Assembly (NCBI GenBank): GCA_002482885.1
Contig: DLGW01000005.1
Location: forward strand, 363,493 to 427,492
Direction of reading: 5' to 3'
Source of the DNA: Flavobacteriaceae bacterium UBA7684
GTDB taxonomy: Bacteria; Bacteroidota; Bacteroidia; Flavobacteriales; Flavobacteriaceae
DNA: 64,000 bases
A program made the translations under genes and the position numbers. Under the pieces are notes generated by a model. The model saw nothing but the letters and a program-made list of their open reading frames with translations, searched no databases and was not told the origin of the DNA. Below, piece by piece: positions 35,534-44,254 of this stretch. Position 1 is the stretch's first letter; the number at the start of each line of letters is the position of its first letter.

Positions 35534-36166
35534 TTAAGGAATATTCAAATATTTATGGGTTTGTAATGAAATTCTCCATTTAGGGTTTTTCATTACGTAA
35601 TCTACAATTAGGGGAGTCATTTCGTTGCGTTTACTCCATTCGGGTTGTAAAAATAAAATAGCGTTTGGATTTACTTGAGCAGCTTGTTCTTCGGCAAAAA
35701 TAAAATCGTGTTTATTGTATACAATTACTTTAAGTTCATCAGCAATTTGGTAAGCACTTTCAACGGGTAATTTATTTTTTTTTGGAGACAAACAAAACCA
35801 ATCCCACACACCAGTAACTGGAAAAGCACCAGAAGTTTCAATATGTATTTTGATGTCGTTTTGCTTTAATAAATTGGTAAAAGGCTGCATGTTCCAAGTA
35901 AGCGGTTCTCCACCCGTTACAACCACGGTTTTGGAATAGGCTAAAATATTTTTTACAATTTGATCAATCGATGTAGGTGGGTGTAAGTCAGCATTCCAAC
36001 TTTCTTTAACATCACACCAATGACAACCCACATCACAACCGCCAATTCTAACAAAATATGCCGCTGTACCTGTATGGAAACCCTCTCCTTGAATGGTATA
36101 GAATTCTTCCATTAAAGGAAGCATTTCTCCTTTTTCAACAGCGATTTGGGTGTTTACAGTCGTCAT
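35534..36166 (-). CDS. queE: 7-carboxy-7-deazaguanine synthase QueE
   Basis: 210-aa radical SAM enzyme converting 6-carboxytetrahydropterin to 7-carboxy-7-deazaguanine in queuosine/preQ0 synthesis. Substrate-binding FYTIQGEGFHTG near the N-terminus, the SAM cluster cysteines in GGCDVGCHWCDVKESW (C-x3-C-x2-C), and VVVTGGEPLTWN. ATG 36166 is preferred; a TTG at 36190 would add eight residues (GALFELY) that do not look like the family. Encoded 42 nt after the plug-domain gene on the same strand, so probably co-transcribed. Confidence 0.93.
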   Translation of the reverse strand: MTTVNTQIAVEKGEMLPLMEEFYTIQGEGFHTGTAAYFVRIGGCDVGCHWCDVKESWNADLHPPTSIDQIVKNILAYSKTVVVTGGEPLTWNMQPFTNLLKQNDIKIHIETSGAFPVTGVWDWFCLSPKKNKLPVESAYQIADELKVIVYNKHDFIFAEEQAAQVNPNAILFLQPEWSKRNEMTPLIVDYVMKNPKWRISLQTHKYLNIP

Positions 36167-36208
36167 ATATAATTCAAATAAAGCGCCCAAAGATAGGTAA
36201 ATGGATAC

Positions 36209-37456
36209 TTAATTGATAATATTTTCGGAATTAGCAGTTCCTTTTCCTATAACGCGGTCGTATCTTTCTCCGTTAGCTTTATAATACACAATCACATAAT
36301 ACATGTTTTCCGTTTGATAAAAATTACCATCTAAAGCATTTTCGTAATCAATGTTTCCTTTGTTATCTGCTAGTGTAAACTGATAGTTTACAAATCCTTG
36401 TTTGGCAAGTATCGTTCCTTCGTAAAGATTGGTTTCTTTGTTAAATCTTAGTTTATTGTCTTCTAACAAAGCATAATTATTAAACATTCCAGTAACATAA
36501 ATGTCTTTCTTTTCAAAAAGGGAAGGAGCGTCTAAATACACAAATACCCAAGCGTAATCAGCTTCGATATTGGGTTGTACTGAATTAATATTTCTAGGTA
36601 TAAAAGTTCCATTGGCATCAGGATAAAAAGTATAAGGAAAATTTCCTCGGGGTTGAGCTGTGTATAAATGAGAGTGATATATGTTTTGCAATTGAATTCT
36701 ATTGATGGTATTAGAGGCCGCTCTTAAATCTTTATTGTCCCAAAATCTGAATTCATTTCCTGCCCAAAATTGGGTTTCTTGATTGTATTTGTAAATTAAT
36801 TCGGTACCGATAGTATATTGTGGTTTTACATTATATATAGCGCTGGGCCAATGTCCATTTTGTAGGAGTAAAACTTTTACGTTTTGTATCGGATTTTGGA
36901 ATTCCATATTAGATTTAATGCTAAAATCAAGATTGTGTTTAGTGTTCACGGTTTTCATATCTCGACTTCTTTTCACCTGTATAGGAATATTACACAGGTC
37001 TTCAAAAACAATGAATTTTCTAGAAAAAACAATGTTTTTGTCTTCGTCTAAAATTTTAATCATGTAGTTGCCGCTTAATTTTATACTGGTAAATTTATTT
37101 GGAAAAGCAAGGGTGTAATGGGAATAGATTTGTAAACAGTTAAAGGAGTTTTGATAATCTTGAATCCTTTGTTCGTCGTAACCTGTTAAGTATTCATTTT
37201 TAGCTAAAACCGACGGAGTCCAGTCGTAATTGCAATGTGTAATGGTAAAAAAATAATTGGCTTCATCTCCGTATAAGTCATCAAATTGAAGTTGAAAAGA
37301 ATCTCCTAGTCTAAAAACTGGTACTACGGTTTGGTCTCCTTGCGAAAAACTTATGGTTTTAATATTAGAAGGGGGATTAATTTCGGTTTGAATTTGAGCT
37401 TTAACTTGAAACTGAAATATAATAATAAGTAGGAGCGTGATATTTTTAATATTCAT
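36209..37456 (-). CDS. Type IX secretion plug-domain protein (DUF5103)
   Basis: 415-aa exported protein. A signal peptide (NITLLLIIIFQFQVKAQ) is followed by an all-beta protein with the DUF5103 pattern: PVFRLGDSFQLQFDDL, ITHCNYDWTPS, NEYLTGYDEQRIQDY, FSIKSNMEFQNPIQNVKVLLLQNG and VTGMFNNYALLEDNKL. In Flavobacterium this family plugs the periplasmic side of the SprA translocon of the type IX secretion system. This supports the Bacteroidota assignment and implies T9SS in the organism. Upstream, 203 nt separate it from the divergent nqr operon. Confidence 0.87.
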   Translation of the reverse strand: MNIKNITLLLIIIFQFQVKAQIQTEINPPSNIKTISFSQGDQTVVPVFRLGDSFQLQFDDLYGDEANYFFTITHCNYDWTPSVLAKNEYLTGYDEQRIQDYQNSFNCLQIYSHYTLAFPNKFTSIKLSGNYMIKILDEDKNIVFSRKFIVFEDLCNIPIQVKRSRDMKTVNTKHNLDFSIKSNMEFQNPIQNVKVLLLQNGHWPSAIYNVKPQYTIGTELIYKYNQETQFWAGNEFRFWDNKDLRAASNTINRIQLQNIYHSHLYTAQPRGNFPYTFYPDANGTFIPRNINSVQPNIEADYAWVFVYLDAPSLFEKKDIYVTGMFNNYALLEDNKLRFNKETNLYEGTILAKQGFVNYQFTLADNKGNIDYENALDGNFYQTENMYYVIVYYKANGERYDRVIGKGTANSENIIN

Positions 37457-37594
37457 GCCAAATGCTTTAGGTTAGTTTTAATCGTAAAAATACACTTTTT
37501 ATGTTTTTATCAAGCATTTTTTATTTCAAATACCAATATTGTTTATATTGATTCTAAATAAAATTAAAAGGTTAAAAATATCCTATATCTAGGT

Positions 37595-37613
37595 CTAAAT
37601 TTTATTAATTTAG
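37595..37613. repeat. Short inverted repeat upstream of nqrA
   Basis: CTAAATT (37595-37601), spacer TTATT, AATTTAG (37607-37613) lies 47 bases before the nqrA ATG, in the 203-nt divergent intergenic region. This gap contains no exact TAnnTTTG box on either strand. The repeat could be a regulator site or a chance A/T-rich match. Confidence 0.3.
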
Positions 37614-37659
37614 GCGAGTTTTTTATTGTGAATTTATTATTAATAATAATCCTTTAAAT

Positions 37660-39009
37660 ATGTCACAAGACATTCGTATTAAAAAAGGTTTAGATTTAAA
37701 TCTTAAAGGGGGCGCGGAGCGAGTAATTTCCGAGGTTTCAAGGTCCCAAATCTATTCCATAAATCCTTTTGATTTTCATACTGTTATTCCAAAATTAGCG
37801 GTTAAAGAAGGGGCACAAGTAAAAGCAGGGGAAGAGGTTTTTTATTCAAAATCACACCCTGAAATTAAGTTTGTCTCTCCCGTAAGCGGAAAAATTGTTG
37901 AAATCAAAAGAGGAGAAAAAAGAGTAATACTTCAAATTAGTATTCAAGCTGATGCTCAAGACGATTTTATTTCTCATTCAGTTTCTGAAGTAAGTAAATT
38001 ATCTTCAGACGAAGTGAAAGCAATTTTGCTGAAATCAGGTGCTTGGCCATTTGTTAAGCAAAGACCTTATGATGTAATTGCTAATCCAACAGAGTCTCCA
38101 AAATCTATTTTTGTTTCCACTTATGCATCAGCACCATTGGCGGCTGATTTTGATTATTTGTTGGAAAACAAATTGGAAGCATTTCAAGTGGGGTTGAATG
38201 CGTTAAAGAAATTAACCACGGGTAAAGTTCACGTTGGGGTTAATGGAAATAAAAATTCAAAGCTTTCACAAGTTTCCGGAGTTGAAGTTCATAAAATATA
38301 TGGGCCACACCCTGCAGGAAACGTGGGAGTAATGATTAATAAAATAGACCCTATCAATGCAGGGGAAAAAGTTTGGGTAATTGATGCACAGCACGTAGCT
38401 TCTATTGGAGCATTATTTCAAACAGGTCAATTAAAGCAAACCAAAACAATTGCTTTAGTGGGTTCAGAAGTAGCTAGACCTCAGTACTACAATGTAACTG
38501 TTGGCGCTGAAATTTCCGACATCGTTAAAGGAAAGATTTCTAATGTACCTTCAAGAATTATTAACGGAGATGTATTGTCAGGAACCAAAACCAATATCAA
38601 TGGTTCATTAGGTTTTTATAATAATTCAATCACAGTTATTCCAGAAGGAAACGAGTACCGATTATTCGGATGGTTACCATTTGTTGATAATCACATTCAT
38701 AGTGCCTCACGCACTTCCTTATCCTTTTTGTTTTCAGGTAAAAAATTCGTTCCAAACACTAATTTAAATGGTGAAGAAAGAGCATTAGTAGTTACTGGTG
38801 AAATGGAAAAAGTGATGCCTTTAGACATTTACCCTATGCAATTATTGAAAGCTTGTTTAGCAGGAGATATTGAAGGGATGGAGAATTTAGGAATATACGA
38901 AGTAGCTCCTGAAGACTTTGGATTAATTGATTATACCAATACATCAAAATTAGAAGCTCAAACCATTATCAGAGAGGCTTTAGATGTAATGATAAAAGAA
39001 GTAGGTTAA
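37660..39009 (+). CDS. nqrA: Na+-translocating NADH:quinone reductase subunit A
   Basis: 449-aa peripheral cytoplasmic subunit of Na+-NQR, which oxidises NADH, reduces quinone and pumps Na+ out. N-terminus IRIKKGLDLNLKGGAERV and KLAVKEGAQVKAGEEVFYSK are typical of NqrA, with FVSPVSGKIVEIKRGEKR, KQRPYDVIANP and the NVPSRIINGDVLSG region further on. No membrane helix. First gene of the complete nqrABCDEF operon; 12 nt to nqrB. Confidence 0.96.
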   Translation: MSQDIRIKKGLDLNLKGGAERVISEVSRSQIYSINPFDFHTVIPKLAVKEGAQVKAGEEVFYSKSHPEIKFVSPVSGKIVEIKRGEKRVILQISIQADAQDDFISHSVSEVSKLSSDEVKAILLKSGAWPFVKQRPYDVIANPTESPKSIFVSTYASAPLAADFDYLLENKLEAFQVGLNALKKLTTGKVHVGVNGNKNSKLSQVSGVEVHKIYGPHPAGNVGVMINKIDPINAGEKVWVIDAQHVASIGALFQTGQLKQTKTIALVGSEVARPQYYNVTVGAEISDIVKGKISNVPSRIINGDVLSGTKTNINGSLGFYNNSITVIPEGNEYRLFGWLPFVDNHIHSASRTSLSFLFSGKKFVPNTNLNGEERALVVTGEMEKVMPLDIYPMQLLKACLAGDIEGMENLGIYEVAPEDFGLIDYTNTSKLEAQTIIREALDVMIKEVG

Positions 39010-39021
39010 TATATAACGACT

Positions 39022-40185
39022 ATGAAATTTATAAGAGAAAAAGTAGATCAACTTAAAGAACCTTTTAATAAAGGTGGAAAGTTGGAAAAATATGCCCCAG
39101 CATTCAATGCTTTAGACACCTTTTTGTTTGTGCCTAATCACACCACAAAACATGGTGCTCATATCCGTGATGCGATAGATTTAAAAAGAACCATGATAAC
39201 GGTGATTTTCGCATTAGTTCCTGCGCTGTTGTTTGGAATTTATAATGCAGGTTACCAACATTTTATTCAAATTGAAGGTTCGGACATGACATTCATGAAC
39301 TTGTTTACACATGGTTTATGGAAAGTAATCCCAATGATTGCAGTGTCTTACGGAGTAGGTTTAGGAATTGAATTTGCTTTCGCCATTTGGAGAGGTCACG
39401 AAGTAAACGAAGGTTATTTAGTATCGGGTTTATTAATCCCAATGGTAATGCCTATTGATTTACCGTTGTGGATGTTAGCTGTTTCAGTAGCCTTTGCGGT
39501 AGTAATTGGTAAAGAAACCTTCGGTGGAACAGGGATGAATATTTTTAATCCTGCTTTATTAGCCAGAGCATTTGCCTTTTTTGCTTATCCTACGTTTATG
39601 TCGGGTGATAAAATTTGGGTTTCCGATGCTTCAACCGTTGATGGAATTTCAGGAGAAACCATATTAGGTGCTTTAGCCCAAGGTAAAGAAATTACATACA
39701 GCGCAATGGATATGTTCTTAGGATTTATTCCAGGTTCCATTGCTGAAACATCAACTTTGGCCATATTAATTGGAGCAGTAATTTTAATTGCCACAGGTAT
39801 TGGAAGCTGGAAAATAATGGTTTCAGGAGTAGTAGGAGCTATATTAACCGCTATGATGTTTAATTCAGTAGGCTTAACTGCTTTGATGAATTTCTCATGG
39901 TGTAATCATCTGATTGTAGGTGGTTTCGCTTTTGGTATTGTATTTATGGCAACCGATCCGGTTTCTGCAGCACAAACCGATAAAGGAAAAATCATTTATG
40001 GGTTTTTAATAGGCTTCTTTAGTATTTTGATTAGAGTATTTAATCCAGCCTATCCAGAAGGAGTAATGTTGGCTATTTTATTAATGAATACTTTGACTCC
40101 AACTATTGATTACTTTGTAGTTAACGCTAATATTTCTAAAAGAAAAAGAAGATTGGCTAAGTCAAAACAATTAAAAACAGCATAG
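39022..40185 (+). CDS. nqrB: Na+-NQR subunit B
   Basis: 387-aa integral membrane subunit with about ten helices, carrying riboflavin and a covalent FMN. NHTTKHGAHIRDAIDLKR near the N-terminus and FGGTGMNIFNPALLARAF are characteristic. The flavinylation site should be T213 in DGISGETIL. It reads S-G-E-T where the usual motif is S-G-A-T, a deviation worth noting. A basic tail (SKRKRRLAKSKQ) ends the protein. Two bases separate it from nqrC. Confidence 0.95.
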   Translation: MKFIREKVDQLKEPFNKGGKLEKYAPAFNALDTFLFVPNHTTKHGAHIRDAIDLKRTMITVIFALVPALLFGIYNAGYQHFIQIEGSDMTFMNLFTHGLWKVIPMIAVSYGVGLGIEFAFAIWRGHEVNEGYLVSGLLIPMVMPIDLPLWMLAVSVAFAVVIGKETFGGTGMNIFNPALLARAFAFFAYPTFMSGDKIWVSDASTVDGISGETILGALAQGKEITYSAMDMFLGFIPGSIAETSTLAILIGAVILIATGIGSWKIMVSGVVGAILTAMMFNSVGLTALMNFSWCNHLIVGGFAFGIVFMATDPVSAAQTDKGKIIYGFLIGFFSILIRVFNPAYPEGVMLAILLMNTLTPTIDYFVVNANISKRKRRLAKSKQLKTA

Positions 40186-40187
40186 TC

Positions 40188-40871
40188 ATGAACAGAGAAA
40201 GTAACGGATATACGTTTTTATTTGCAGCAATTATGGTTGTGTTGGTAGCATCAGCTTTAGCTTATGCTGCAACCGCATTAAAACCGGAGCAAGATGCAAA
40301 TATCAAGAAAGAAAAAATGCAGTACATTTTAAAGTCATTTGGCGTAAATGTAGAGCGTGATGCTTCAGAAGAAGCTTATCAAAAACACATCATTAGTGAA
40401 GCTGTTTTTGATGAGAGCGGAAAAGAAATCAGTAAAGATGCATTTAGTGTAGATATTGCTAAAGAAAAAGGAAAATTCCCAGTATTTGCTGCTGAAAAAG
40501 ACGGTAAAAAATTCTTTGTAATTCCAGTAAGAGGCATGGGATTATGGGATGCTATTTGGGGCTATGTTTCTATAGATGAATCCTTAAAAGTAGATGGAAT
40601 TGTATTTGACCACAAAGCAGAAACACCAGGTTTAGGGGGTGAGATAACACAAGATTATTTCCAAAAAAGATTTGTGGGTGAAAATGTTTTTGATGCTTCT
40701 GGCAATCTTCAAGGAGTAAAAGTAGTAAAAGGTTATGGTGGCGGAGAAAATAAAGAAGATGGAGAAGTTGATGCCATTTCAGGAGCTACCTTAACGGGTA
40801 ATGGTGTAACAGAAATGTTAGTAAGGGGTTTAAAACCTTATGAAAATTATTTAAAATCAATTAAAAAATAA
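40188..40871 (+). CDS. nqrC: Na+-NQR subunit C
   Basis: 227-aa subunit with one N-terminal TM helix (YTFLFAAIMVVLVASALAYAA) and an FMN-binding periplasmic domain. Covalent FMN attachment is expected at T201 in VDAISGATLTGNGV, a canonical D-x-x-S-G-A-T motif recognised by the ApbE flavin transferase. GLWDAIWGYVSI and HKAETPGLGGEIT are conserved in the family. Five bases before nqrD. Confidence 0.95.
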   Translation: MNRESNGYTFLFAAIMVVLVASALAYAATALKPEQDANIKKEKMQYILKSFGVNVERDASEEAYQKHIISEAVFDESGKEISKDAFSVDIAKEKGKFPVFAAEKDGKKFFVIPVRGMGLWDAIWGYVSIDESLKVDGIVFDHKAETPGLGGEITQDYFQKRFVGENVFDASGNLQGVKVVKGYGGGENKEDGEVDAISGATLTGNGVTEMLVRGLKPYENYLKSIKK

Positions 40872-40876
40872 TCATC

Positions 40877-41539
40877 ATGTCAGATAACAAGAACGAAGGA
40901 TTATTTTCAAAGAAAAATGTCCAATTAGTAACCAACCCATTTAATGACGATAATCCAATAACGGTTCAAGTTTTGGGAATTTGTTCGGCTTTGGCGGTTA
41001 CTGTACAAATGAAAAATGCTTTTGTAATGGCATTGTCAGTTACAGCAGTAGTAGCATTTGGTAACGTAATTATATCATTATTAAGAAACGTGATACCTAG
41101 TAGAATACGTATTATCGTTCAATTGGTAGTGGCTGCGGCCTTGGTAATTTTAGTAGATCAAATTTTAAAAGCTTATGCTTTTGACGTAAGTAAACAATTA
41201 TCGGTATTTGTTGGATTGATTATTACCAACTGTATTTTGATGGGACGTTTTGAAGCCTTTGCTTTAGGAAACAAACCTTGGCCTGCTTTTTTAGATGGTT
41301 TAGGTAACGGACTAGGATACGGAATTATTTTAATGGTAGTAGCTTTTTGCAGAGAACTTTTAGGTTCTGGAAAAATATTTGGATTTGAAATTTTAGGTAA
41401 TCCATTAGAAAAAACAGGACTATACGCCACAGGTTATGTAAATAACGGATTTATGTTATTGGCTCCTATGGCATTAGTGATGGTAGGTTTAGTGATTTGG
41501 GTGCAACGCTCAATCAACAAAAAATTAATCGAAAAATAG
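40877..41539 (+). CDS. nqrD: Na+-NQR subunit D
   Basis: 220-aa membrane subunit with six hydrophobic helices. Conserved stretches are QVLGICSALAVTVQMKNA, RIIVQLVVAAALVILVDQ, ITNCILMGRFEAFAL (with a cysteine of the intramembrane iron site) and DGLGNGLGYGIILM. Homologous to NqrE, with which it forms the inverted membrane pair. The last residues (VQRSINKKLIEK) are cytoplasmic. 15 nt to nqrE. Confidence 0.95.
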   Translation: MSDNKNEGLFSKKNVQLVTNPFNDDNPITVQVLGICSALAVTVQMKNAFVMALSVTAVVAFGNVIISLLRNVIPSRIRIIVQLVVAAALVILVDQILKAYAFDVSKQLSVFVGLIITNCILMGRFEAFALGNKPWPAFLDGLGNGLGYGIILMVVAFCRELLGSGKIFGFEILGNPLEKTGLYATGYVNNGFMLLAPMALVMVGLVIWVQRSINKKLIEK

Positions 41540-41554
41540 TAAAATCCCATAACG

Positions 41555-42322
41555 ATGGAATACTTAAATATTTTTATAAAATCCATGTTTATTGATAACA
41601 TGATTTTTGCCTACTTTTTGGGAATGTGCTCATTTTTAGCGGTTTCTAAAAAAGTATCTACTGCAATAGGTTTAGGAATTGCTGTAACTTTTGTACAAGT
41701 AATCACTGTTCCTTTAAATTATTTGATTTACAAATATGTGCTGGAAGCAGGCGCTTTGTCTTGGGTAGATCCTTCTTTTAAAGATTTAGATTTAAGCTTT
41801 TTAACTTTCATTTTATTTATTGCTTCTGTGGCAACCATGGTGCAATTGGTAGAGATGATTGTTGAAAAATTTTCACCTTCTTTATATAATTCATTAGGTA
41901 TTTTCCTGCCTTTGATTGCGGTAAATTGTGCCATCTTAGGAGGTTCTTTATTTATGCAACAAAGAGTAGATGGTGGAACTTATTCAAACTTTGGTCACGT
42001 ACTTACCTTTGGTTTCTCTTCAGGTTTAGGTTGGACAATTGCGATTGTGGCCATGGCGGCTATTCGTGAAAAAATGCAATATTCAAATGTATTACCTCCT
42101 TTAAGAGGTTTGGGTATTACCTTTATTTTAACAGGCTTAATGGCGATTGGTTTTATGAGTTTTGGAGGTATTGATTTAAATGCTTTTAACAAGAAAGAAG
42201 AAGTTGTTGTAGAAAATAAAGAAGTAACTGCTCCTGTTGAAGTGGTTTCGGAAGAAACTTTAGAGGCTTCAAAAATTATAGATTCAACAGTTGTTGACAC
42301 CACAACGGTAACTAAGAAGTAG
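41555..42322 (+). CDS. nqrE: Na+-NQR subunit E with acidic C-terminal extension
   Basis: 255-aa membrane subunit. The first about 205 residues are the normal six-helix NqrE: FIDNMIFAYFLGMCSFLAVSKK, IFLPLIAVNCAILGGSLFM with the intramembrane cysteine, and GFSSGLGWTIAIVAMAAIREK. The remaining about 45 residues (from NKKEEVVVENKEVTAP on) are a Glu/Val/Thr-rich, apparently disordered tail not found in classical NqrE of about 200 residues. The tail is in frame and ends at a normal stop 23 nt before nqrF. Confidence 0.93.
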   Translation: MEYLNIFIKSMFIDNMIFAYFLGMCSFLAVSKKVSTAIGLGIAVTFVQVITVPLNYLIYKYVLEAGALSWVDPSFKDLDLSFLTFILFIASVATMVQLVEMIVEKFSPSLYNSLGIFLPLIAVNCAILGGSLFMQQRVDGGTYSNFGHVLTFGFSSGLGWTIAIVAMAAIREKMQYSNVLPPLRGLGITFILTGLMAIGFMSFGGIDLNAFNKKEEVVVENKEVTAPVEVVSEETLEASKIIDSTVVDTTTVTKK

Positions 42323-42345
42323 TAATCATATTAAAAAATGAAATT

Positions 42346-43647
42346 ATGTTTAGTATAACAGAATTAATTATATACTCAATTATAGCCTTCTTAGTATTGA
42401 TACTATTAATGGTTTTTATGTTGGTGTATGCCAAATCAAAATTGGTTTCAACAGGTGCTGTTAAAATTAAAATTAATGGCGAAAGTGAAATAGAAGTTGG
42501 TGCAGGTAGTACGCTTTTAACCACTTTAGGAAATAGTAAAATATTTTTACCATCTGCTTGTGGTGGAGGTGGATCTTGTTTACAATGTAAATGTAAAGTA
42601 CTATCAGGAGGTGGAGAGCCTTTACCAACAGAGGTGCCTAACTTTACTCGTAAAGAATTAGCTGCAGGTTGGAGATTAGGATGTCAAGTAAAAGTAAAAC
42701 AAGACATGGTGATTGAAGTGCCAGAAGAAGTCTTTGGAATCAAAAAATTTGAAGCCAAAGTATATTCTAACTACAATGTAGCTTCTTTTATTAAAGAATT
42801 TATAGTTGAGTTGCCTGAAGATATGCACTACGAAGCTGGAGGATATATCCAAATTGAAATCCCTAAATGTGAGGTTAAATTCTCGGATATGGATATTATG
42901 GCACATCCAGAAGAACATCCAGGTGAACCAGATAAATTCAAAGCCGAGTGGGATAAGTTCAAATTATGGCCATTGGTTATGAAAAATGACGATTTGGTTG
43001 AAAGAGCTTACTCTATGGCTTCTTACCCTGCGGAAGGAAGAAAAATTATGTTAAACGTTCGTATTGCAACTCCTCCGTTTGATAGAGCTACAAACGATTG
43101 GATGAAAGTGAACCCAGGTATTGCTTCTTCATATGTTTTTTCAAGAAAAGCTGGTGATCCTGTAGTAGTTTCAGGACCTTACGGTGAATTCTTCATCAAC
43201 GAATCAGAAGCAGAAATGCTTTATGTGGGTGGAGGAGCTGGTATGGCACCAATGCGCTCACATTTGTATCACTTATTCCGTACAGTAAAAACTGGTCGTA
43301 AAGTAACCTATTGGTACGGTGGACGTTCTAAACGTGAATTATTCTATACAGATCATTTCAGAGCTTTAGAAAAAGATTTTCCAAACTTTAAATTCTATTT
43401 GGCATTATCTGAACCACAACCCGAAGACAATTGGAAAGTGAAAGATAGTTTAGATGGAGCGGGTGATGGATTTGTTGGATTTATTCACAATGTGGTAATC
43501 GAAAATTACTTATCTAAACATGAATCACCTGAAGATATTGAATTGTATTTCTGTGGACCACCTATGATGAACAAAGCTGTTCAAAAAATGGGAGAAGATT
43601 TTGGATTGGCTCCAGAGAATATCAGATTTGATGATTTTGGAGGATAA
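42346..43647 (+). CDS. nqrF: Na+-NQR subunit F (NADH dehydrogenase flavoprotein)
   Basis: 433-aa NADH-oxidising subunit. One N-terminal TM helix (LIIYSIIAFLVLILLMVFML), a 2Fe-2S ferredoxin domain with SACGGGGSCLQCKC and the last cysteine in WRLGCQ, an FAD domain with RAYSMAS, and an NADH domain with YVGGGAGMAPMRSH and ELYFCGPPMMNKA. Ends in the typical aromatic RFDDFGG. Last gene of the nqr operon, followed after 16 nt by a strong terminator. Confidence 0.96.
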   Translation: MFSITELIIYSIIAFLVLILLMVFMLVYAKSKLVSTGAVKIKINGESEIEVGAGSTLLTTLGNSKIFLPSACGGGGSCLQCKCKVLSGGGEPLPTEVPNFTRKELAAGWRLGCQVKVKQDMVIEVPEEVFGIKKFEAKVYSNYNVASFIKEFIVELPEDMHYEAGGYIQIEIPKCEVKFSDMDIMAHPEEHPGEPDKFKAEWDKFKLWPLVMKNDDLVERAYSMASYPAEGRKIMLNVRIATPPFDRATNDWMKVNPGIASSYVFSRKAGDPVVVSGPYGEFFINESEAEMLYVGGGAGMAPMRSHLYHLFRTVKTGRKVTYWYGGRSKRELFYTDHFRALEKDFPNFKFYLALSEPQPEDNWKVKDSLDGAGDGFVGFIHNVVIENYLSKHESPEDIELYFCGPPMMNKAVQKMGEDFGLAPENIRFDDFGG

Positions 43648-43663
43648 TCCCCTTAAAAATAAT

Positions 43664-43696
43664 AAAACGCTCAATTTACTTGAGCGTTTTTTTTTG
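43664..43696 (+). terminator. Rho-independent terminator after nqrF
   Basis: AAAACGCTCAA (43664-43674), loop TTTAC, TTGAGCGTTTT (43680-43690), a perfect 11-bp stem followed by T residues to 43695. It separates nqr from the dab operon that starts at 43769. Confidence 0.93.
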
Positions 43697-43743
43697 TTTT
43701 AATAAAATTCGTTGTTAACAGATTTCTTAATAGAATAATTTAA

Positions 43744-43751
43744 TAGCTTTG
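43744..43751 (+). promoter_or_regulatory. -7 promoter element of the dab operon
   Basis: TAGCTTTG matches TAnnTTTG and lies 17 bases before the GTG start at 43769, downstream of the nqr terminator. The nearest upstream TTG (43712-43714) is 29 bases away, longer than the usual spacer, so the -33 part is uncertain. Confidence 0.5.
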
Positions 43752-43768
43752 TAAAAAAAAATAAGGGT

Positions 43769-44167
43769 GTGTTAAAGAATAATATTCATACAAAACTAGT
43801 TTCCTCCTCTATAATAGGGGTTATGCTATTTTTGATGTTATTTTCTTTTTATACTAATTACGATTCTTTTCAAAAATCAACTTCAAATATTGTTGAAAGT
43901 GATCATCCTTCGGACTTAAATTTTACTGACGCCGATGATTCAAAAGGCTTTCTATTTATCACAGAAAAAGAGGAACTAGAATTCCGAGAAAAAGATGTTA
44001 TTCTGTCTTTAGCTGGATTTTTCTATACCGCTTTCTTTCCTGTTTTATTTCCTAAACAAACTTCTTTTTTTACTTTTTTAAATAGTCATATCATTCAACG
44101 CTTGTTGTTGTATGATGTTTTTTGCAATTGGAAAATACCTTCTGTTACATTCTTTCAAAGGATGTAA
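43769..44167 (+). CDS. Unknown small membrane protein at the head of the dab operon
   Basis: 132-aa protein I do not recognise. It starts at GTG 43769, just after the -7 box, since the reading frame has no ATG near the N-terminus. One TM helix near residues 14-30 (IIGVMLFLMLFSFYTNY) is followed by a hydrophilic acidic segment (about 31-72, NIVESDHPSDLNFTDADDS) and then a hydrophobic amphipathic half (VILSLAGFFYTAFFPVLFPK). It is the first gene downstream of the promoter, with dabA 87 nt further on, so it may be a regulator or accessory part of the carbon transporter. That it is a real gene rests on position and coding length. Confidence 0.6.
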   Translation: MLKNNIHTKLVSSSIIGVMLFLMLFSFYTNYDSFQKSTSNIVESDHPSDLNFTDADDSKGFLFITEKEELEFREKDVILSLAGFFYTAFFPVLFPKQTSFFTFLNSHIIQRLLLYDVFCNWKIPSVTFFQRM

Positions 44168-44182
44168 TTATTATCTGTCACT

Positions 44183-44251
44183 ATTATAATTTTTTTTATA
44201 CAGTTTAGTTACATCATTTTATTTCATCTATTTCTAAACTGAAATTATAAT
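44183..44251 (+). promoter_or_regulatory. Long inverted repeat in the dabA leader
   Basis: ATTATAATTT (44183-44192) and CAGTTTAG (44201-44208) are matched by CTAAACTG (44234-44241) and AAATTATAAT (44242-44251). This gives an 18-bp stem interrupted only by an 8-nt bulge, with a 25-nt loop. The right arm ends three bases before the dabA ATG, so folding would occlude the translation start. Not a terminator, since no T-run follows. Confidence 0.45.
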
Positions 44252-44254
44252 AAA

